The position numbers and the translations under genes were made by a program. 64,000 nt of DNA from Ischnura elegans (lineage: Eukaryota > Arthropoda > Insecta > Odonata > Coenagrionidae), in contig NC_060254.1 in the NCBI RefSeq assembly GCF_921293095.1, positions 54,730,069 to 54,794,068 of the forward strand, written 5' to 3'. Position 1 is the stretch's first letter. Each line of letters begins with the position of its first letter. This document shows positions 31,343 through 41,963 of the stretch, piece after piece. The notes under the pieces were generated by a model. That model was not told the origin of the DNA and did no database searches. It saw nothing but the letters and a program-made list of their open reading frames with translations.

Positions 31343-32185
31343 CATTACGACCTACTCTACGTCTCTGAAGATGAGATAAAGAGTGAGATGGCGTCTCAGG
31401 GTGTAATAGACTGCCGCCGTCTAAAGACAAAGAGGAACGGTGAGCTGACCAACAGCACGTCCGTCATCCTCACTTTCTGTCGTGACAAACTTCCTGACAA
31501 GGTCTATGTGGGATACGAATCTGTTTCCGTAAGGCCATTCATTCCTAGCCCCATGCGGTGTTTTCAATGCCAGCGTTTCGGCCACATCGCTACCAGATGT
31601 GAGGGCAAGGCCACCTGCCCGCGCTGTGGCAAAGATAAACACGAAGGTGACGCGTGCACCTCTGCACCAACCTGTGTGAATTGCGAGGGATCACATCCGG
31701 TTTATTCTCGAAATTGCCCCAAGATGAGAGAAGAGAAAAAAATAATGGAGATAAAGACCGTGGAAAAGCTGCCATATCAAGAAGCACGAAAGAAATACAG
31801 AACACTCATCGCGCCTACGTTCTCCCGTTCGTATGCTGCCGTAGTAGATAGTGAGAGAAATAACAATACTGACACGCAAGAGAAAAATAAGGACGAACAT
31901 ACTATTAAGAATGCAAAGCAAGCCAAGCCGGATAAGGCTACCAAGCCGGCAACGAAGAAGGGCACACCGCCCGAAAAAAACGATGCTAGTCAGGGCTCTT
32001 CAAAGAAGAACCCAACCACAACACCCACCGTGGCCACGCAAAGCAGGCGTGGAAAATCTCAGTCCCCGGGTCCATCTGGTTCGCCTACGCGTAGCCAACC
32101 AGAGTCTATGGAAGAAGACGAATATATTTCCGAGTCAGAAATCATCCGGGCGAAGGCTAAGGAGAGAAGACGCATTAAGCGTTGA
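31343..32185 (+). CDS. I/Jockey-like LINE ORF1 (Gag-like), 5'-truncated
   Basis: Coding from about 31343 (HYDLLYV...) to the stop at 32183-32185. It contains three CCHC-type knuckles: CFQCQRFGHIATRC, CPRCGKDKHEGDAC and CVNCEGSHPVYSRNC. A basic, Lys/Ser/Pro-rich tail and an acidic DEYISESEI end follow. This is a LINE RNA-binding protein. The first 110 or so residues seen in the full-length copy at 61008 are missing because the element is joined here to an unrelated LINE. Amino-acid identity to that copy is only about 70-75 percent, while the two ORF2s are nearly identical. Confidence 0.85.
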   Translation, partial: HYDLLYVSEDEIKSEMASQGVIDCRRLKTKRNGELTNSTSVILTFCRDKLPDKVYVGYESVSVRPFIPSPMRCFQCQRFGHIATRCEGKATCPRCGKDKHEGDACTSAPTCVNCEGSHPVYSRNCPKMREEKKIMEIKTVEKLPYQEARKKYRTLIAPTFSRSYAAVVDSERNNNTDTQEKNKDEHTIKNAKQAKPDKATKPATKKGTPPEKNDASQGSSKKNPTTTPTVATQSRRGKSQSPGPSGSPTRSQPESMEEDEYISESEIIRAKAKERRRIKR

Positions 32186-32268
32186 CTCTCCCTTTGGCAG
32201 TTTTAAATTAATTCTTCTTCTTCTTCTTCCTTCCAGGATTAGGCTACTAAGCCTGTTCCGGCTCCACA

Positions 32269-34381
32269 TCACCATCTTTTCCTTGGTCTTCCTATACTTC
32301 TCTTGCCAAATGGTTGATATTCCATTGCTTGCTTTGGAATTCTTTCATTTGGCATTCGAAGTAAATGTTCTTTCCATCTATGTTTGTATTCTTTTAATTT
32401 GTCAGTGACTGCTTGGACACCCAGTTCATCTCTTATTTGAGTGTTTCTTATTTTATCCAATATTGTGCAACCTTTAACTGATCTTAAAAATTTCATTTCA
32501 GACGATTCTATCTGCCTTAATTCCTTCTTTTTTGTTACCCAACATTCTGATCCGTAGAGTACAGTAGGGACTGCCATCACTTTGTAAAATTTTATTTGTG
32601 TTTCTTTTCTTGTTTTGTTCTTTAGAGTTCTTCTGATAGTGCCACATATTCTCTGGAAAGTGTTAACCTTATTTATGATATCTTTTTCCTCGTCATATGT
32701 TATGTCGCATCCTAAGTACTGGAAGTGCGACACTTGCTCCAGGACTTGATCCTCAATAACAATTTTTGTTCTTATCGGGTTGCTTCCTAAAAATGCCATG
32801 GTCTTTGTTTTGTTTTTTGAAATTCTCAGGTTGTATAGCTTGCTCAACTCGTGTAGTCTGTGTACTGCCATCTGGAGTTTGTCCTCTTTATCTTGTATTA
32901 TAACCTGATCGTCAGCAAACAGCATCGTATTTAAGTATTGAGATGGTCCTATTTCTATGCCTGGTGATACATTATTCTCTTTCCACATTCTTAGAACGTC
33001 ATCTATGTATAGATTAAACAAGGTTGGGGATAGGCTGCAACCCTGTCTAACTCCTCGGTTAATGATAATTTCTTGGATGATCTGTTTCCCTGTGTCAATT
33101 ACAATTCTGGTGTCTCTGTATAGACTCTGGGAAGCTTTTATCAGATGTCTAGGAAACCCTCTTTTCTGCATAACTGACCATAACATTTCTCTATTTACAC
33201 GATCGAATGCTTTTTCAAAATCTATGAATGCCAGATGCGTTTCCAGATTGAACTCTCTTCGTTTTTGAATTATTTGTTTTAAAGTAAAAACATCGTCGAT
33301 GCAAGATCTTCCCTTCCTAAATCCAGCCTGTTCTTCTAATAAAATGGCATCAGAGATAGCTTGTAGTCTAGTATTTATTATTCTACTGTAAATTTTGTAT
33401 GCAGTATTTAGTAGGCTTATACCTCTGTAATTCTCTGGATTATTTCTTTTTCCTTTTTTAAACAATGAAACAACCTTCGCCACATTCCAATCCTTTGGGA
33501 TTTCAAGCTTTTTCCAACACATGTTGTATAGATGGAGGATTCTTATTTGTAGGGATGTACCTCCATATTTTATCAGCTCTGATTCAATTCCATCTATGCC
33601 AGCAGCTTTCCTATTTTTTGTCTTATTCAGAGCACATTCTAGTTCTTTGAAGTCAATAGGGTCTACTCCTATTGTTTCCTCTGGAGTGTTGATCGTATCA
33701 TCTAATGTTGGATCATACCATAATCTCCTATAGTGTTCTATCCATTCTTCCTTCGGTATAACATTTAGTTGGGCAGTATCTTTCTCTGATTTGTTGAGTT
33801 GTTTCATCAGTTTATATGCTATTTCTTGCCTACCATGAATATCATCCTCTACTCCACTTATAAATCTATCCCATGATATCATATGTGCATTCCTTATTAT
33901 TGCTTTCGTGCGGTTTCTGACCCTGTGATATTTTTCTTTCGTTTCCTCTGTTTTTCTCTGTAGGTATTCTCTGTATGCTTTGTTTTTATTTTCGATGGCC
34001 TGTGCTATTTCTTCGCTCCAGATTTTTAAACCTCTTTTCCGTTTCTTTTTATTTCTGGTGCCCAAAACTTCATTAGCTATTTGTAAAATAGCTTTCTTAA
34101 GATTTTCCCATTCCTTATTGATGTCATGTTCTGGTTTTATCTGTTCGAGCAGTTGTGTAATCCTGTGTTGGTACAGTTTTCGAATACTACTCTCTTTCAA
34201 AAGGTATGTTTTGAAGATTTTCTTTACTTGACATTGTTTCTTTTCCGTATTATGCTTCTTCCACCTTGCCCATAGTTGTATTTTTGCCTTAACAAGGAAA
34301 TGATCGGTGCATATATTTGCTCCTCTATATACATGTGTATCAGTTATCCTCGAGGCTAATTTTCGGTTAACAATTATGTAA
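32269..34381 (-). CDS. RTE LINE reverse transcriptase part of ORF2
   Basis: The frame is open from the frameshift near 34384-34430 to the stop at 32269, and begins with the end of the endonuclease (QIDYIIVN, and TDHFLVKAK). Reverse transcriptase blocks follow: RKAAGIDGIESELIKY, NYRGISLLNTAYKI, QAGFRKGRSCIDD, FIDFEKAFD, RGVRQGCSLSPTLFNLYID, and the catalytic FADDQVI. The C-terminus has HFQYLGCDI, RWKEHLLRMPNER and GRPRKRW, all typical of RTE-clade elements. A start at 34200 uses no ATG; the region is simply the downstream part of one disrupted ORF. The RT itself shows no stop. Confidence 0.9.
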
Positions 34382-35023
34382 TCAATCTGGTAGGGATCGG
34401 TGACCCCTGGCTGACCAGGTGAATTTATTGATATCTTTTTTCTTGAAAAATGTGTTCGTTACTTTTAATTCGTTGAAAGTTATAAATTCTCTTAATTTAC
34501 TTCCATTTTGGTTCAGATGGTCTTCTCCATGTACTCCAATCAATTGTGGAATTGGCTCTTTCCCAATTCTAGCGTTAAGATCACCAGCTATTATTACGTA
34601 GTCCCTGTTATTTAACTTCCCTATTTCTTTTTGCAGTTGCTCATAGAAAATCTCCGTTTCTTCCTTTTTCCCATCTTCAGGTGCATATGTTCCAAGTATT
34701 GTTAAATAACCCCTATCAAATTTGAGTCGCACCGTTATTATTCTTTCGTTTATGAAAGTGTATTCCCTGATATTATTTTTCCATTTTTTGTCTATTAAAA
34801 CACTCACTCCACAACGTGCTCTTTTATTCTGATCAACTCCACTGTATATCATTACGTAATCTTCCAAGTCTTTTGTCCCTTTGAGTTTCTTCTTTGTTTC
34901 AATGATGACCGCCATATTCACTTTGTATTCTTTAAGGGTGTTGTTAAGTTCTAACTCGTGATTGCCTAAGCCTTGTACATTCCATGTGGCTATGTTTAAT
35001 ATATCCGTTATACCCGTATTCAT
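34382..35023 (-). pseudogene. RTE LINE endonuclease part of ORF2, frameshifted
   Basis: 213 residues from the ATG complementary to 35021-35023. It is an AP-type endonuclease with IATWNVQGLG, the VIIETKKK catalytic glutamate block, GVSVLIDKKW, LGTYAPEDG and IIAGDLNARIG. At NKFTWS the frame shifts: the next frame continues SPGQPGVTDPYQIDYI, matching the expected family sequence. A 2-nt loss (or 1-nt gain) around 34425 explains the break. In the intact state this would be continuous with the reverse transcriptase. Confidence 0.88.
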
Positions 35024-35369
35024 GTCCTTACTTTTGCCTAGTCGTCGTCTGTTGAATCCTAACCTATTCCGAGGCTCTCTGTGAAGCTTATGAGTTAAAG
35101 AAGGTTTTACATGGGCAGGTTACCGGCCTGTCGCACAACCCCCAACCTGGAGGACCAGTGGGCTACACTTAGTCAGTCCCCTACCCTTCGACCTGTCTGG
35201 CTTGGGTGGCCCTACCAGGAGCATACGCTCCCGCCAGCATAGCTCTCCGGGTCATTGGGGCACTCAAACCTCTCCACCACGATAAGGTGGTAGCCCTGGG
35301 AGAGGTTTAAATTAATTTATCTATTTATTTATTTATTTAATTTTTATCAATTTTTAATGGCTTTTATCA

Positions 35370-36320
35370 TAGTGGAACTGAAACGGTTTTTATCGGCATA
35401 AGGAGGAGCTAGACATTTTAATCAGAGATTTTAACCCGTCCTGTATATGTTTGCAGGAAACACATTTTAAGGACACGGACAAGGGATATTTAAAACATTT
35501 TAACGCTTTTAGATTGGACGATACCAGCGGCCAACGAGCCCATGGTGGAGTGGCGGTTTTTGTTCGGGAGGCACTTTACACCTCCAGAATAAATCTTAAC
35601 ACACCGTTCCAAGCGGTAGCGGTGACGGTGCACGCTCCCGAGGCGATAACGGTGTGCAACGTTTACCTGCCGGAGGGTGCACCCGTCACACGTTTTAATC
35701 TAGAATCCCTAGTTCACCAGCTACCTCAGCCTTTTATTTTACTCGGAGATTTTAATGCTCACGATCGGCTATGGGGAAGCACCCCGGGACAGTGCAACCG
35801 TAGGGGACGTATTTTATCAAGTTTAATTAGTGATTTTAACCTATTTTTACTCAATAACGGCGAGAAAACCCGTTTTAACTCTTATAGCGGCGATTCTTCT
35901 TCCATTGACTTGGGTATTGTATCGACTAGTTAGGTCAATAAACTCAAACTCTCTGTGCATAAGGATCTTAGTGGGAGCGATCACTTTCCCCTTTTAATCA
36001 AAAGTGAGCAAAATTTAAACCCCGATTTTATTAGACCAGGCTGTTGGATTGTCCGGAAAGCTGATTGGCATCTTTTTAACTCAAATTTTAACTACGTGTG
36101 GGATAAAAGCAACGACTGTGTAACAAACGTAAATCTTTTGACATCCAGCATCATTCAAGCCGCCGAAATTAGCATACCACGATCTCGAAGCATCCTTCCA
36201 AGAAATGCTGTGCCATGGTGGAATGAAACCTGCGCAGAAGCCATTAAAAACGTAAGAAAGCTCTCCGAATTTTCAACAAGTATCCTACAGCAAATAATCT
36301 CTCCGCTTTTCGGCGACTAA
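35370..36320 (+). pseudogene. I/Jockey-like LINE ORF2, endonuclease region, broken
   Basis: AP-type endonuclease with CICLQETHFK (catalytic Glu), AVTVHAPEAITVCNVYLP, LLGDFNAHDRLWGS and SGSDHFPL (catalytic Asp-His). Compared with the intact copy at 62260, three lesions are visible: TGA in place of a Cys codon at about 35376 (WN*NGFYRH), TTG to TAG at 35931-35933, and loss of one A from a six-A run at about 36246-36251, which shifts the frame until the next segment. All are simple changes, consistent with drift after insertion. Confidence 0.9.
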
Positions 36321-36329
36321 GAGCGAAAG

Positions 36330-39052
36330 CGCGTCAGGTAATAAAGGACGCAAAGAGGATTTCTTGGATGAATTTTGTCTCCGGTGTCAACCACAGGACT
36401 CCACTTGCACAGGTATGGCGTAAGGTGAGGAGCATATCGGGTAGCAGCCAGCATCTAGGTATATCCTTCCTAGAAGTCGAAGGAAAGGTTATCACTTCTC
36501 CAGCTGCGATAGGGAACGTATTCGCCCAATTACTCGCCAAAGTGAGCAGCGACGAATGCTATGAACCTTCTTTTGCGATCCTCAAGAAAAGGCTCGAGAA
36601 CGTCCCTATATCCTTTATGGAGCCTAAAACAACGGCAGACTACAATATGCCATTTACCATTTGGGAGCTGAAATCTGCCATCCATGACTCCCACGACACG
36701 TCCCCAGGACCCGACGAGATCCACAATGCCTTCCTCCGAAATCTATCGGAATCGGCGTTGCTGGAAATCCTTGAAACTTTTAATCAGCTCTGGGCCAATG
36801 GGGATTTTCCTCCGTCCTGGCGGGAGTCCGTCATTGTTCCCATCCGAAAACATGGAAAAGACCGAGCTGATCCGAATTCTTACCGGTCGATTTCTCTCAC
36901 CAGCTGCCTGTGCAAGTTAATGGAGCGAATGGTAAATCGACGTCTCATTTGGTGGCTGGAGCGTCGAAAACTCCTCTCTAGGATACAATGCGGATTCAGA
37001 CGGAACCGTTCCACAATGGATCACTTGGTTAGAATTGAAAATTTCATCCAAGAAGCCTTCCTTCTCCGCCAACACGTAGTCGGTGTATTTTTCGACTTAG
37101 AGAAGGCTTACGACCGGGTCTGGCGACGTAAGATTCTACGCGTATTACGCGAGTGGGGGTTTAGAGGCTGTTTGCCCATTTTTATACAAAAATGTTTAAC
37201 CAACCGTGTTTTTAAAGTAAGGACGGGACAGTTGTCAAATTTTTACCCTCTTGACAACGGAGTTCCCCAAGGCTCCGTTCTGAGCGTGACGTTGTTCGCT
37301 ATTGCGATCAACGACATAGCTCACTGCATCAAGGAGCCAGTGTTAGGGTCACTGTTTGTGGATGATCTCGCGATTTTCTGCAGATCATCTAGGGTCGTGA
37401 ATGCATCGCGTATGGCGCAACTCACCATCAATAAACTTCACAAATGGACCCAAAATAACGGCTTCCTTTTCTCTTTGGAGAAAACAAAGTGCGTTCACTT
37501 TTCTCGCACTCGGGGCGTCCATGTAAATCCCACGTTACACCTAGGTGGTAGAAACCTCCCATTTGTGGAATCAGTCCGTTTTCTGGGGATGACCCTCGAC
37601 CACAAACTCAACTGGAAGGAGCACATTAATTCTGTCAAGGTAAATTGTTTGAAGTCTTTGAACATTTTAAAGTTTTTAAGCCACGCATCTTGGGGAGCAG
37701 ACCGCACCACCTTAATTTTACTTTACCGCACACTGGTGCGGTCGAAATTAGACTACGGCTCATTCGTGTATGCGTCCGCTCGCGAGACGTATTTGAAAGC
37801 ACTTAATTCAGTGCACAACGCAGGTCTGCGACTATGCACTGGGGCGTTTAGGACCAGCCCGATTCCCAGTATATATACCGACGCAGGCGAGCCTCCTCTA
37901 TGCTACCGAAGGACCTGGCTTCTTTGTAGCTACGTTTCCAAAATTTTAGCAATGACGAGTCACCCATGTTATAGTTTACTTTTTAAACCCCGTTTTATTA
38001 ATGTTTTTAACCGAAGGACTAAAGCAACCAGACCAGTAAGCGTTCGTTTTAACGATTTTATTCGCGGATGCGAATTCACGCTACCTGAAGTGTATCCTGT
38101 TTCATTCTCGGAACACCCCCCTTGGATCACTCCCACTCCGGTGGTGAATATTCTTTCACGATCTCGACCGAAGTCTTCCACAACTCCCTCGGAGTACCAG
38201 CGTTTGTTTGCCATGTTCCGATGGAATCACCCCAACCTTACCCCCGTTTACACTGACGGTTCGAAAGATAACTCTGCTTGTGCATGTGCAGTGTTCTCCC
38301 CTATCCACGGGAACATCAGAGCAAAGCTTCACCCGATGTGCAGTGTGTACACGGCGGAGCTTTATGCCATAAGGACAGCTCTAGAATCCCTAGGTGACCA
38401 CGGCGGCTCCTTTGTCATATGCACTGACTCCAGGAGCTCGCTACAAGCCATCTCTGGCTTCTCACCCGTGCACCCGATCGTGCAAGAAATACACTCTCTC
38501 CTGCTGACCCTTTCGAGAAAGGGTTTGAATATCCATTTTCTGTGGGTACCGGGACATGAGGGGATAGCCGGGAATGAGATAGCAGACGCTATGGCCAAGG
38601 ATGCTCTGAATAACGAAGTTCTTGTCTCAACGCTGGTTCCCCACGAGGACTTACGAGCATCTCTAAGAAACGTGGTATTTGGAAAATGGAGGGAGTCATG
38701 GAGGATTCTAAATAATAACAAGCTCCGTGGCATCAAGGACATGGTAGCAGCGTGGCCCTCCTCAGCTCGTAGTAATCGGAGAGAGGAAGTAGTACTTACA
38801 CGATTGAGGATAGGGCACAGCCCCCTGACCCATGCGTATCTCTTTACTGAAGAGAAGGAACCTCCCCAATGTGGGGATTGTAAATGTCCATTAAGTATTA
38901 GACACATCATGCTAGATTGTGTTAAGTACCGCGAAGCGCGAAGACGAAATAATCTAGGGGGAAACCTAAAAACCCTTTTAGGAGACCACCCTACCAACTT
39001 AATCTGTACATTTCGGTTTCTCAGAGAAATAAACATTTTTAATAAAGTCTAA
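36330..39052 (+). CDS. I/Jockey-like LINE ORF2, RT, RNase H and zinc tail
   Basis: Open frame of more than 894 residues (the ATG at 36368 is internal to the original ORF). Reverse transcriptase: SPGPDEIHNAF, SYRSISLTSCLCKLMERM, QCGFRRNRSTMDHL, FFDLEKAYDRVW, DNGVPQGSVLSVTLFAIAIND and catalytic FVDDLAIFC. RNase H near the C-terminal third: VYTDGSKDN, YTAELYAIRTAL, ICTDSRSSL and WVPGHEGIAGNEIAD, with all four acidic residues and the His. The tail CGDCKCPLSIRHIMLDC is a C-x2-C zinc-like motif. RNase H is found in I-like and related clades. Relative to the copy at 62260, conserved Pro residues in the PIPKHGK and YRPIS blocks are changed to Arg and Ser, so activity is doubtful. Confidence 0.92.
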
Positions 39053-39190
39053 TTATGCACACTTTCAACGAAGACATCAGATGCAGTAGATTACTTAATA
39101 CATAACTTTTGTAATTAAATCGCACAGTAGTGGTGCAAAATGACCTTGCCGTCGACGCACCCTAAATCCAAATACTACTACTACTACTAC

Positions 39191-40097
39191 TGCAGTGTTC
39201 TCCCCTATCCACGGGAACATCAGAGCAAAGCTTCACCCGATGTGCAGTGTGTACACGGCGGAGCTTTATGCCATAAGGACAGCTCTAGAAGCCCTAGGTG
39301 ACCACGGCGGCTCCTTTGTCATATGCACTGACTCCAGGAGCTCGCTACAAGCCATCTCTGGCTTCTCACCCGTGCACCCGATCGTGCAAGAAATACACTC
39401 TCTCCTGCTGACCCTTTCGAGAAAGGGTTTGAATATCCATTTTCTGTGGGTACCGGGACATGGGGGGATAGCCGGGAATGAGATAGCAGACGCTATGGCC
39501 AAGGAAGCTCTGAATAACGAAGTTCTTGTCTCAACGCTGGTTCCCCACGAGGACTTACGAGCATCTCTAAGAAACGTGGTATTTGGAAAATGGAGGGAGT
39601 CCTGGAGGATTCTAAATAATAACAAGCTCCGTGGCATCAAGGACATGGTAGCAGCGTGGCCCTCCTCAGCTCGTAGTAATCGGAGAGAGGAAGTAGTACT
39701 TACACGATTGAGGATAGGGCACAGCCCCCTGACCCATGCGTATCTCTTTACTGAAGAGAAGGAACCTCCCCAATGTGGGGATTGTAAATGTCCATTAAGT
39801 ATTAGACACATCATGCTAGATTGTGTTAAGTACCGCGAAGCGCGAAGACGAAATAATCTAGGGGGAGACCTAAAAACCCTTTTAGGAGACTACCCTACCA
39901 ACTTAATCTGTACATTTCGGTTTCTCAGAGAAATAAACATTTTTAATAAAGTCTAATTATGTACACTTTCAACGAAGACATCAGATGCAGTAGATTACTT
40001 TATACATAACTTTTGTAATTAAATAGCACAGTAGTGGTGCAAAATAACCTTGCCGTCGACGCACCCTAAATCCAAATACTACTACTACTACTACTAT
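39191..40097 (+). mobile_element. 5'-truncated I/Jockey-like LINE copy 2
   Basis: Starts abruptly at TGCAGTGTTCTCCCC inside RNase H, directly after the (TAC)n tail of copy 1, and ends in its own (TAC)n tail at about 40077-40097. About ten substitutions over 900 bp separate it from copy 1. The arrangement fits a second, truncated insertion into the tail repeat of the first copy, or a tandem duplication. Confidence 0.9.
39195..39956 (+). CDS. I/Jockey-like LINE RNase H and zinc tail, partial
   Basis: 253 residues in one frame: the second half of RNase H (YTAELYAIRTAL, ICTDSRSSL, WVPGHGGIAGNEIAD) and the C-terminal CGDCKCPLSIRHIMLDC motif. It lacks the first RNase H aspartate and the whole RT, so it cannot act alone. 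GHE of copy 1 reads GHG here. Confidence 0.9.
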   Translation: MFSPIHGNIRAKLHPMCSVYTAELYAIRTALEALGDHGGSFVICTDSRSSLQAISGFSPVHPIVQEIHSLLLTLSRKGLNIHFLWVPGHGGIAGNEIADAMAKEALNNEVLVSTLVPHEDLRASLRNVVFGKWRESWRILNNNKLRGIKDMVAAWPSSARSNRREEVVLTRLRIGHSPLTHAYLFTEEKEPPQCGDCKCPLSIRHIMLDCVKYREARRRNNLGGDLKTLLGDYPTNLICTFRFLREINIFNKV

Positions 40098-41457
40098 TTG
40101 ATTCATGTAAACACATTAAAAAGACCTCTTGATTCCAATTGGAATCATAACATAATGATTCACTGATACTCAAAATATATACTTACATATTATAGTTCCA
40201 ATGCGCGGTTATCACCCAACAATGTATATATCACTAAAACTAATGATATTAACATTAACAGCCAATCCACACACTTGATATTAAATCTGAAAGATTCGCG
40301 TGCAGAGAGAAGTCACAGTGCCATGCGCACGTCGAAAACAAAAATCTAACTCTTCGGAAAGCAAGTCACAAACTTTCGTGACAAGTGCTGCTATGTTACG
40401 GCAGATAACGAAACTACGTCGTATGATACCAATTGGAAGCATTCGGCGTTCGGGGTGAGAAAAGGGATATGGGAAAGATAGCGATTCCAATTGGAATCAC
40501 ACGGTCGGAAAGGGTTAACAGTGTTTAAATTCCAACCTTTTTATAATTTGACAACCCCTTTTATTTCGAAACTTTTATGAATGTTTAAATGTTTTTTTAA
40601 TGCATCTTTTAAAATTTTTGTTTTTATAGATTGTCTGTGGTGCAAATGACCTTAGTTGTCGAGGCACCCTAAACAAATACTACTACTCCAATAGAAATAT
40701 AACGCAATTACTGACTTCCTTGGCAGTTTATTTCCTTAAACATTCAATCTCTCAAGCTTTTTTACATGAGAGGCAACAGAGACCTTAAAATAAGACTAAT
40801 AGGGGCATAACGACTGCCAAAATTAGTGGGCCAGAACCGGCAGGGAATCATTTAATTTTATTAATTTTAGGCATGTCATTAGATGTCGAGTAGATATAAT
40901 AAAATGATCAGATAGTGAGAAAATAATAATGTAACGTAAACATGGAATACTCCAACACAGAGTAGAATTTCTATCAATGTACAACATTACGCGTTTGACA
41001 CTGATTTCAGACATTTCTCTTTCCTAATGCTCTGAATAGTCTGAGGAATAACTGCAGGCACTCTCTCAAAATGATACATGCAAGTTTTCAGTTGAGGTAC
41101 CGTCACAACTGTCACATTCATTATTATTATCTAGGGTGGGCAAAGCAAAAGACTTATTTTCCACTTTGATTGGATAAGTTGCAATTGTTCAAGAAAAGCC
41201 ACTTTTTTGCTCACGTTTGCTCCCATACTTCATTCAAGTTTGTACCTCCTTTTCTACAGAAGTGGGAACCTCACTTGTATTAAGGCCTGTTTACAAAGTA
41301 CATTAACAAGTGAATGTCTGTTTGCGTGAATGGACCAGAACAGAACATGTACAAATGAAAGAACCAAATTAGAAGATATTATATTTCTGTTCATGCATTC
41401 ACACAAGTTGGGTACCTATAACATGGTGCATTTTCGTGTAAATTGATGCATTCATAC
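40098..41457. other. Unassigned stretch with a repeated palindrome
   Basis: No coding region recognised. The perfect 16-bp palindrome GATTCCAATTGGAATC occurs at 40131-40146 and 40483-40498, with a near copy (GATACCAATTGGAAGC) at 40425-40440. The rest is AT-rich without recognisable transposon ends, apart from the LINE tail fragment at 40625-40690. Confidence 0.45.
40625..40690 (+). repeat. 3' terminal fragment of a related LINE
   Basis: GTGGTGCAAATGACCTTAG, then GGCACCCTAAACAAATACTACTAC, clearly related to the 3' UTR and tail of the copies ending at 39190 and 40097 (GTGGTGCAAAATGACCTTG, CACCCTAAATCC). It is more diverged, so it comes from an older or sister subfamily. Confidence 0.7.
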
Positions 41458-41806
41458 TGAGGGGGAAGGTGCAGTACAGTCAAATAAACCACCTCAATTA
41501 AACAATAACAATGTATTTTCGTTAGATCGTTCGATACAGAATAACGCCGGTTGGCGTGGTCACGGTAGCGCGCGCACAGATCACAAGATTCGGTCAGACA
41601 GATCACAAGATTCGGTCAGACTCCTCGAAAATGTAATGGCGGCGCCCAGTCAGCGGCGTGGTCATAGAGTTATTAAAGGACTATATACTCTAAGGGCGTG
41701 GTCGACCATTGCGACCTCTGGCTGTGTCGTCTCCAAACTCTCGCGACAATTGCCGGTCGCCAGGCGCACCAACGGCTGGCGCGCGGATTTGAATTGTGCC
41801 GCCACA
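41458..41806 (-). repeat. 3' LTR of the CsRn1-type element
   Basis: 349 bp. It is longer than the 5' LTR by a 22-bp tandem duplication (CAGATCACAAGATTCGGTCAGA, twice, around 41577-41620) and a 40-bp segment between two GGCGTGGTC words around 41654-41703. Point differences elsewhere are few. Confidence 0.9.
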
Positions 41807-41963
41807 TCACCCCCTCCGCAGTCTTTAGGCCACTAAAGAATCTTGAGAAAAAAAAGTAATTAGTGACAATCAATAGGGTTGGGGGGGGGGATGGAAGCCA
41901 CAGTGCAGTGACCTCCGCCAGTGGTATTGCAAAAAAAATATATATCTCCTAGGTGGCGAACTC

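Larger units (their letters stand above)
32214..35305 (-). mobile_element. Full-length RTE-type LINE nested in I-like LINE
   Basis: A 3092-bp element on the minus strand. The 12-bp target duplication TTTAAATTAATT lies at 32202-32213 and 35306-35317. Its 3' end carries a (GAA)n tail (CTTCTTCTTCTT on the + strand at 32214-32228). Its 5' end begins exactly at the duplication with an RTE-like leader (ACCTTATCGTGGTGG, CCCCAATGACCC and GGTAGGGCCACCCAAG words). The single ORF2 is broken by one frameshift only. It splits the I-like LINE between ORF1 and ORF2, so it is the younger of the two. Confidence 0.92.
35318..39190 (+). mobile_element. I/Jockey-like LINE copy 1, ORF2 half and 3' end
   Basis: Continuation of the element begun at 31343, resuming after the RTE insertion and its second target duplication. 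It contains ORF2 (endonuclease, reverse transcriptase, RNase H, zinc-finger tail), a roughly 135-bp 3' UTR and a (TAC)n tail at 39171-39190. Degenerate: a TGA near the start of ORF2, a TAG at 35932 and a one-base deletion near 36250. Confidence 0.9.

Noticed and set aside
38362..39036. 224-codon minus frame, repeated at 39266-39814
   Set aside because: Antisense shadow of the RNase H region; repeated only because the LINE copy is repeated.
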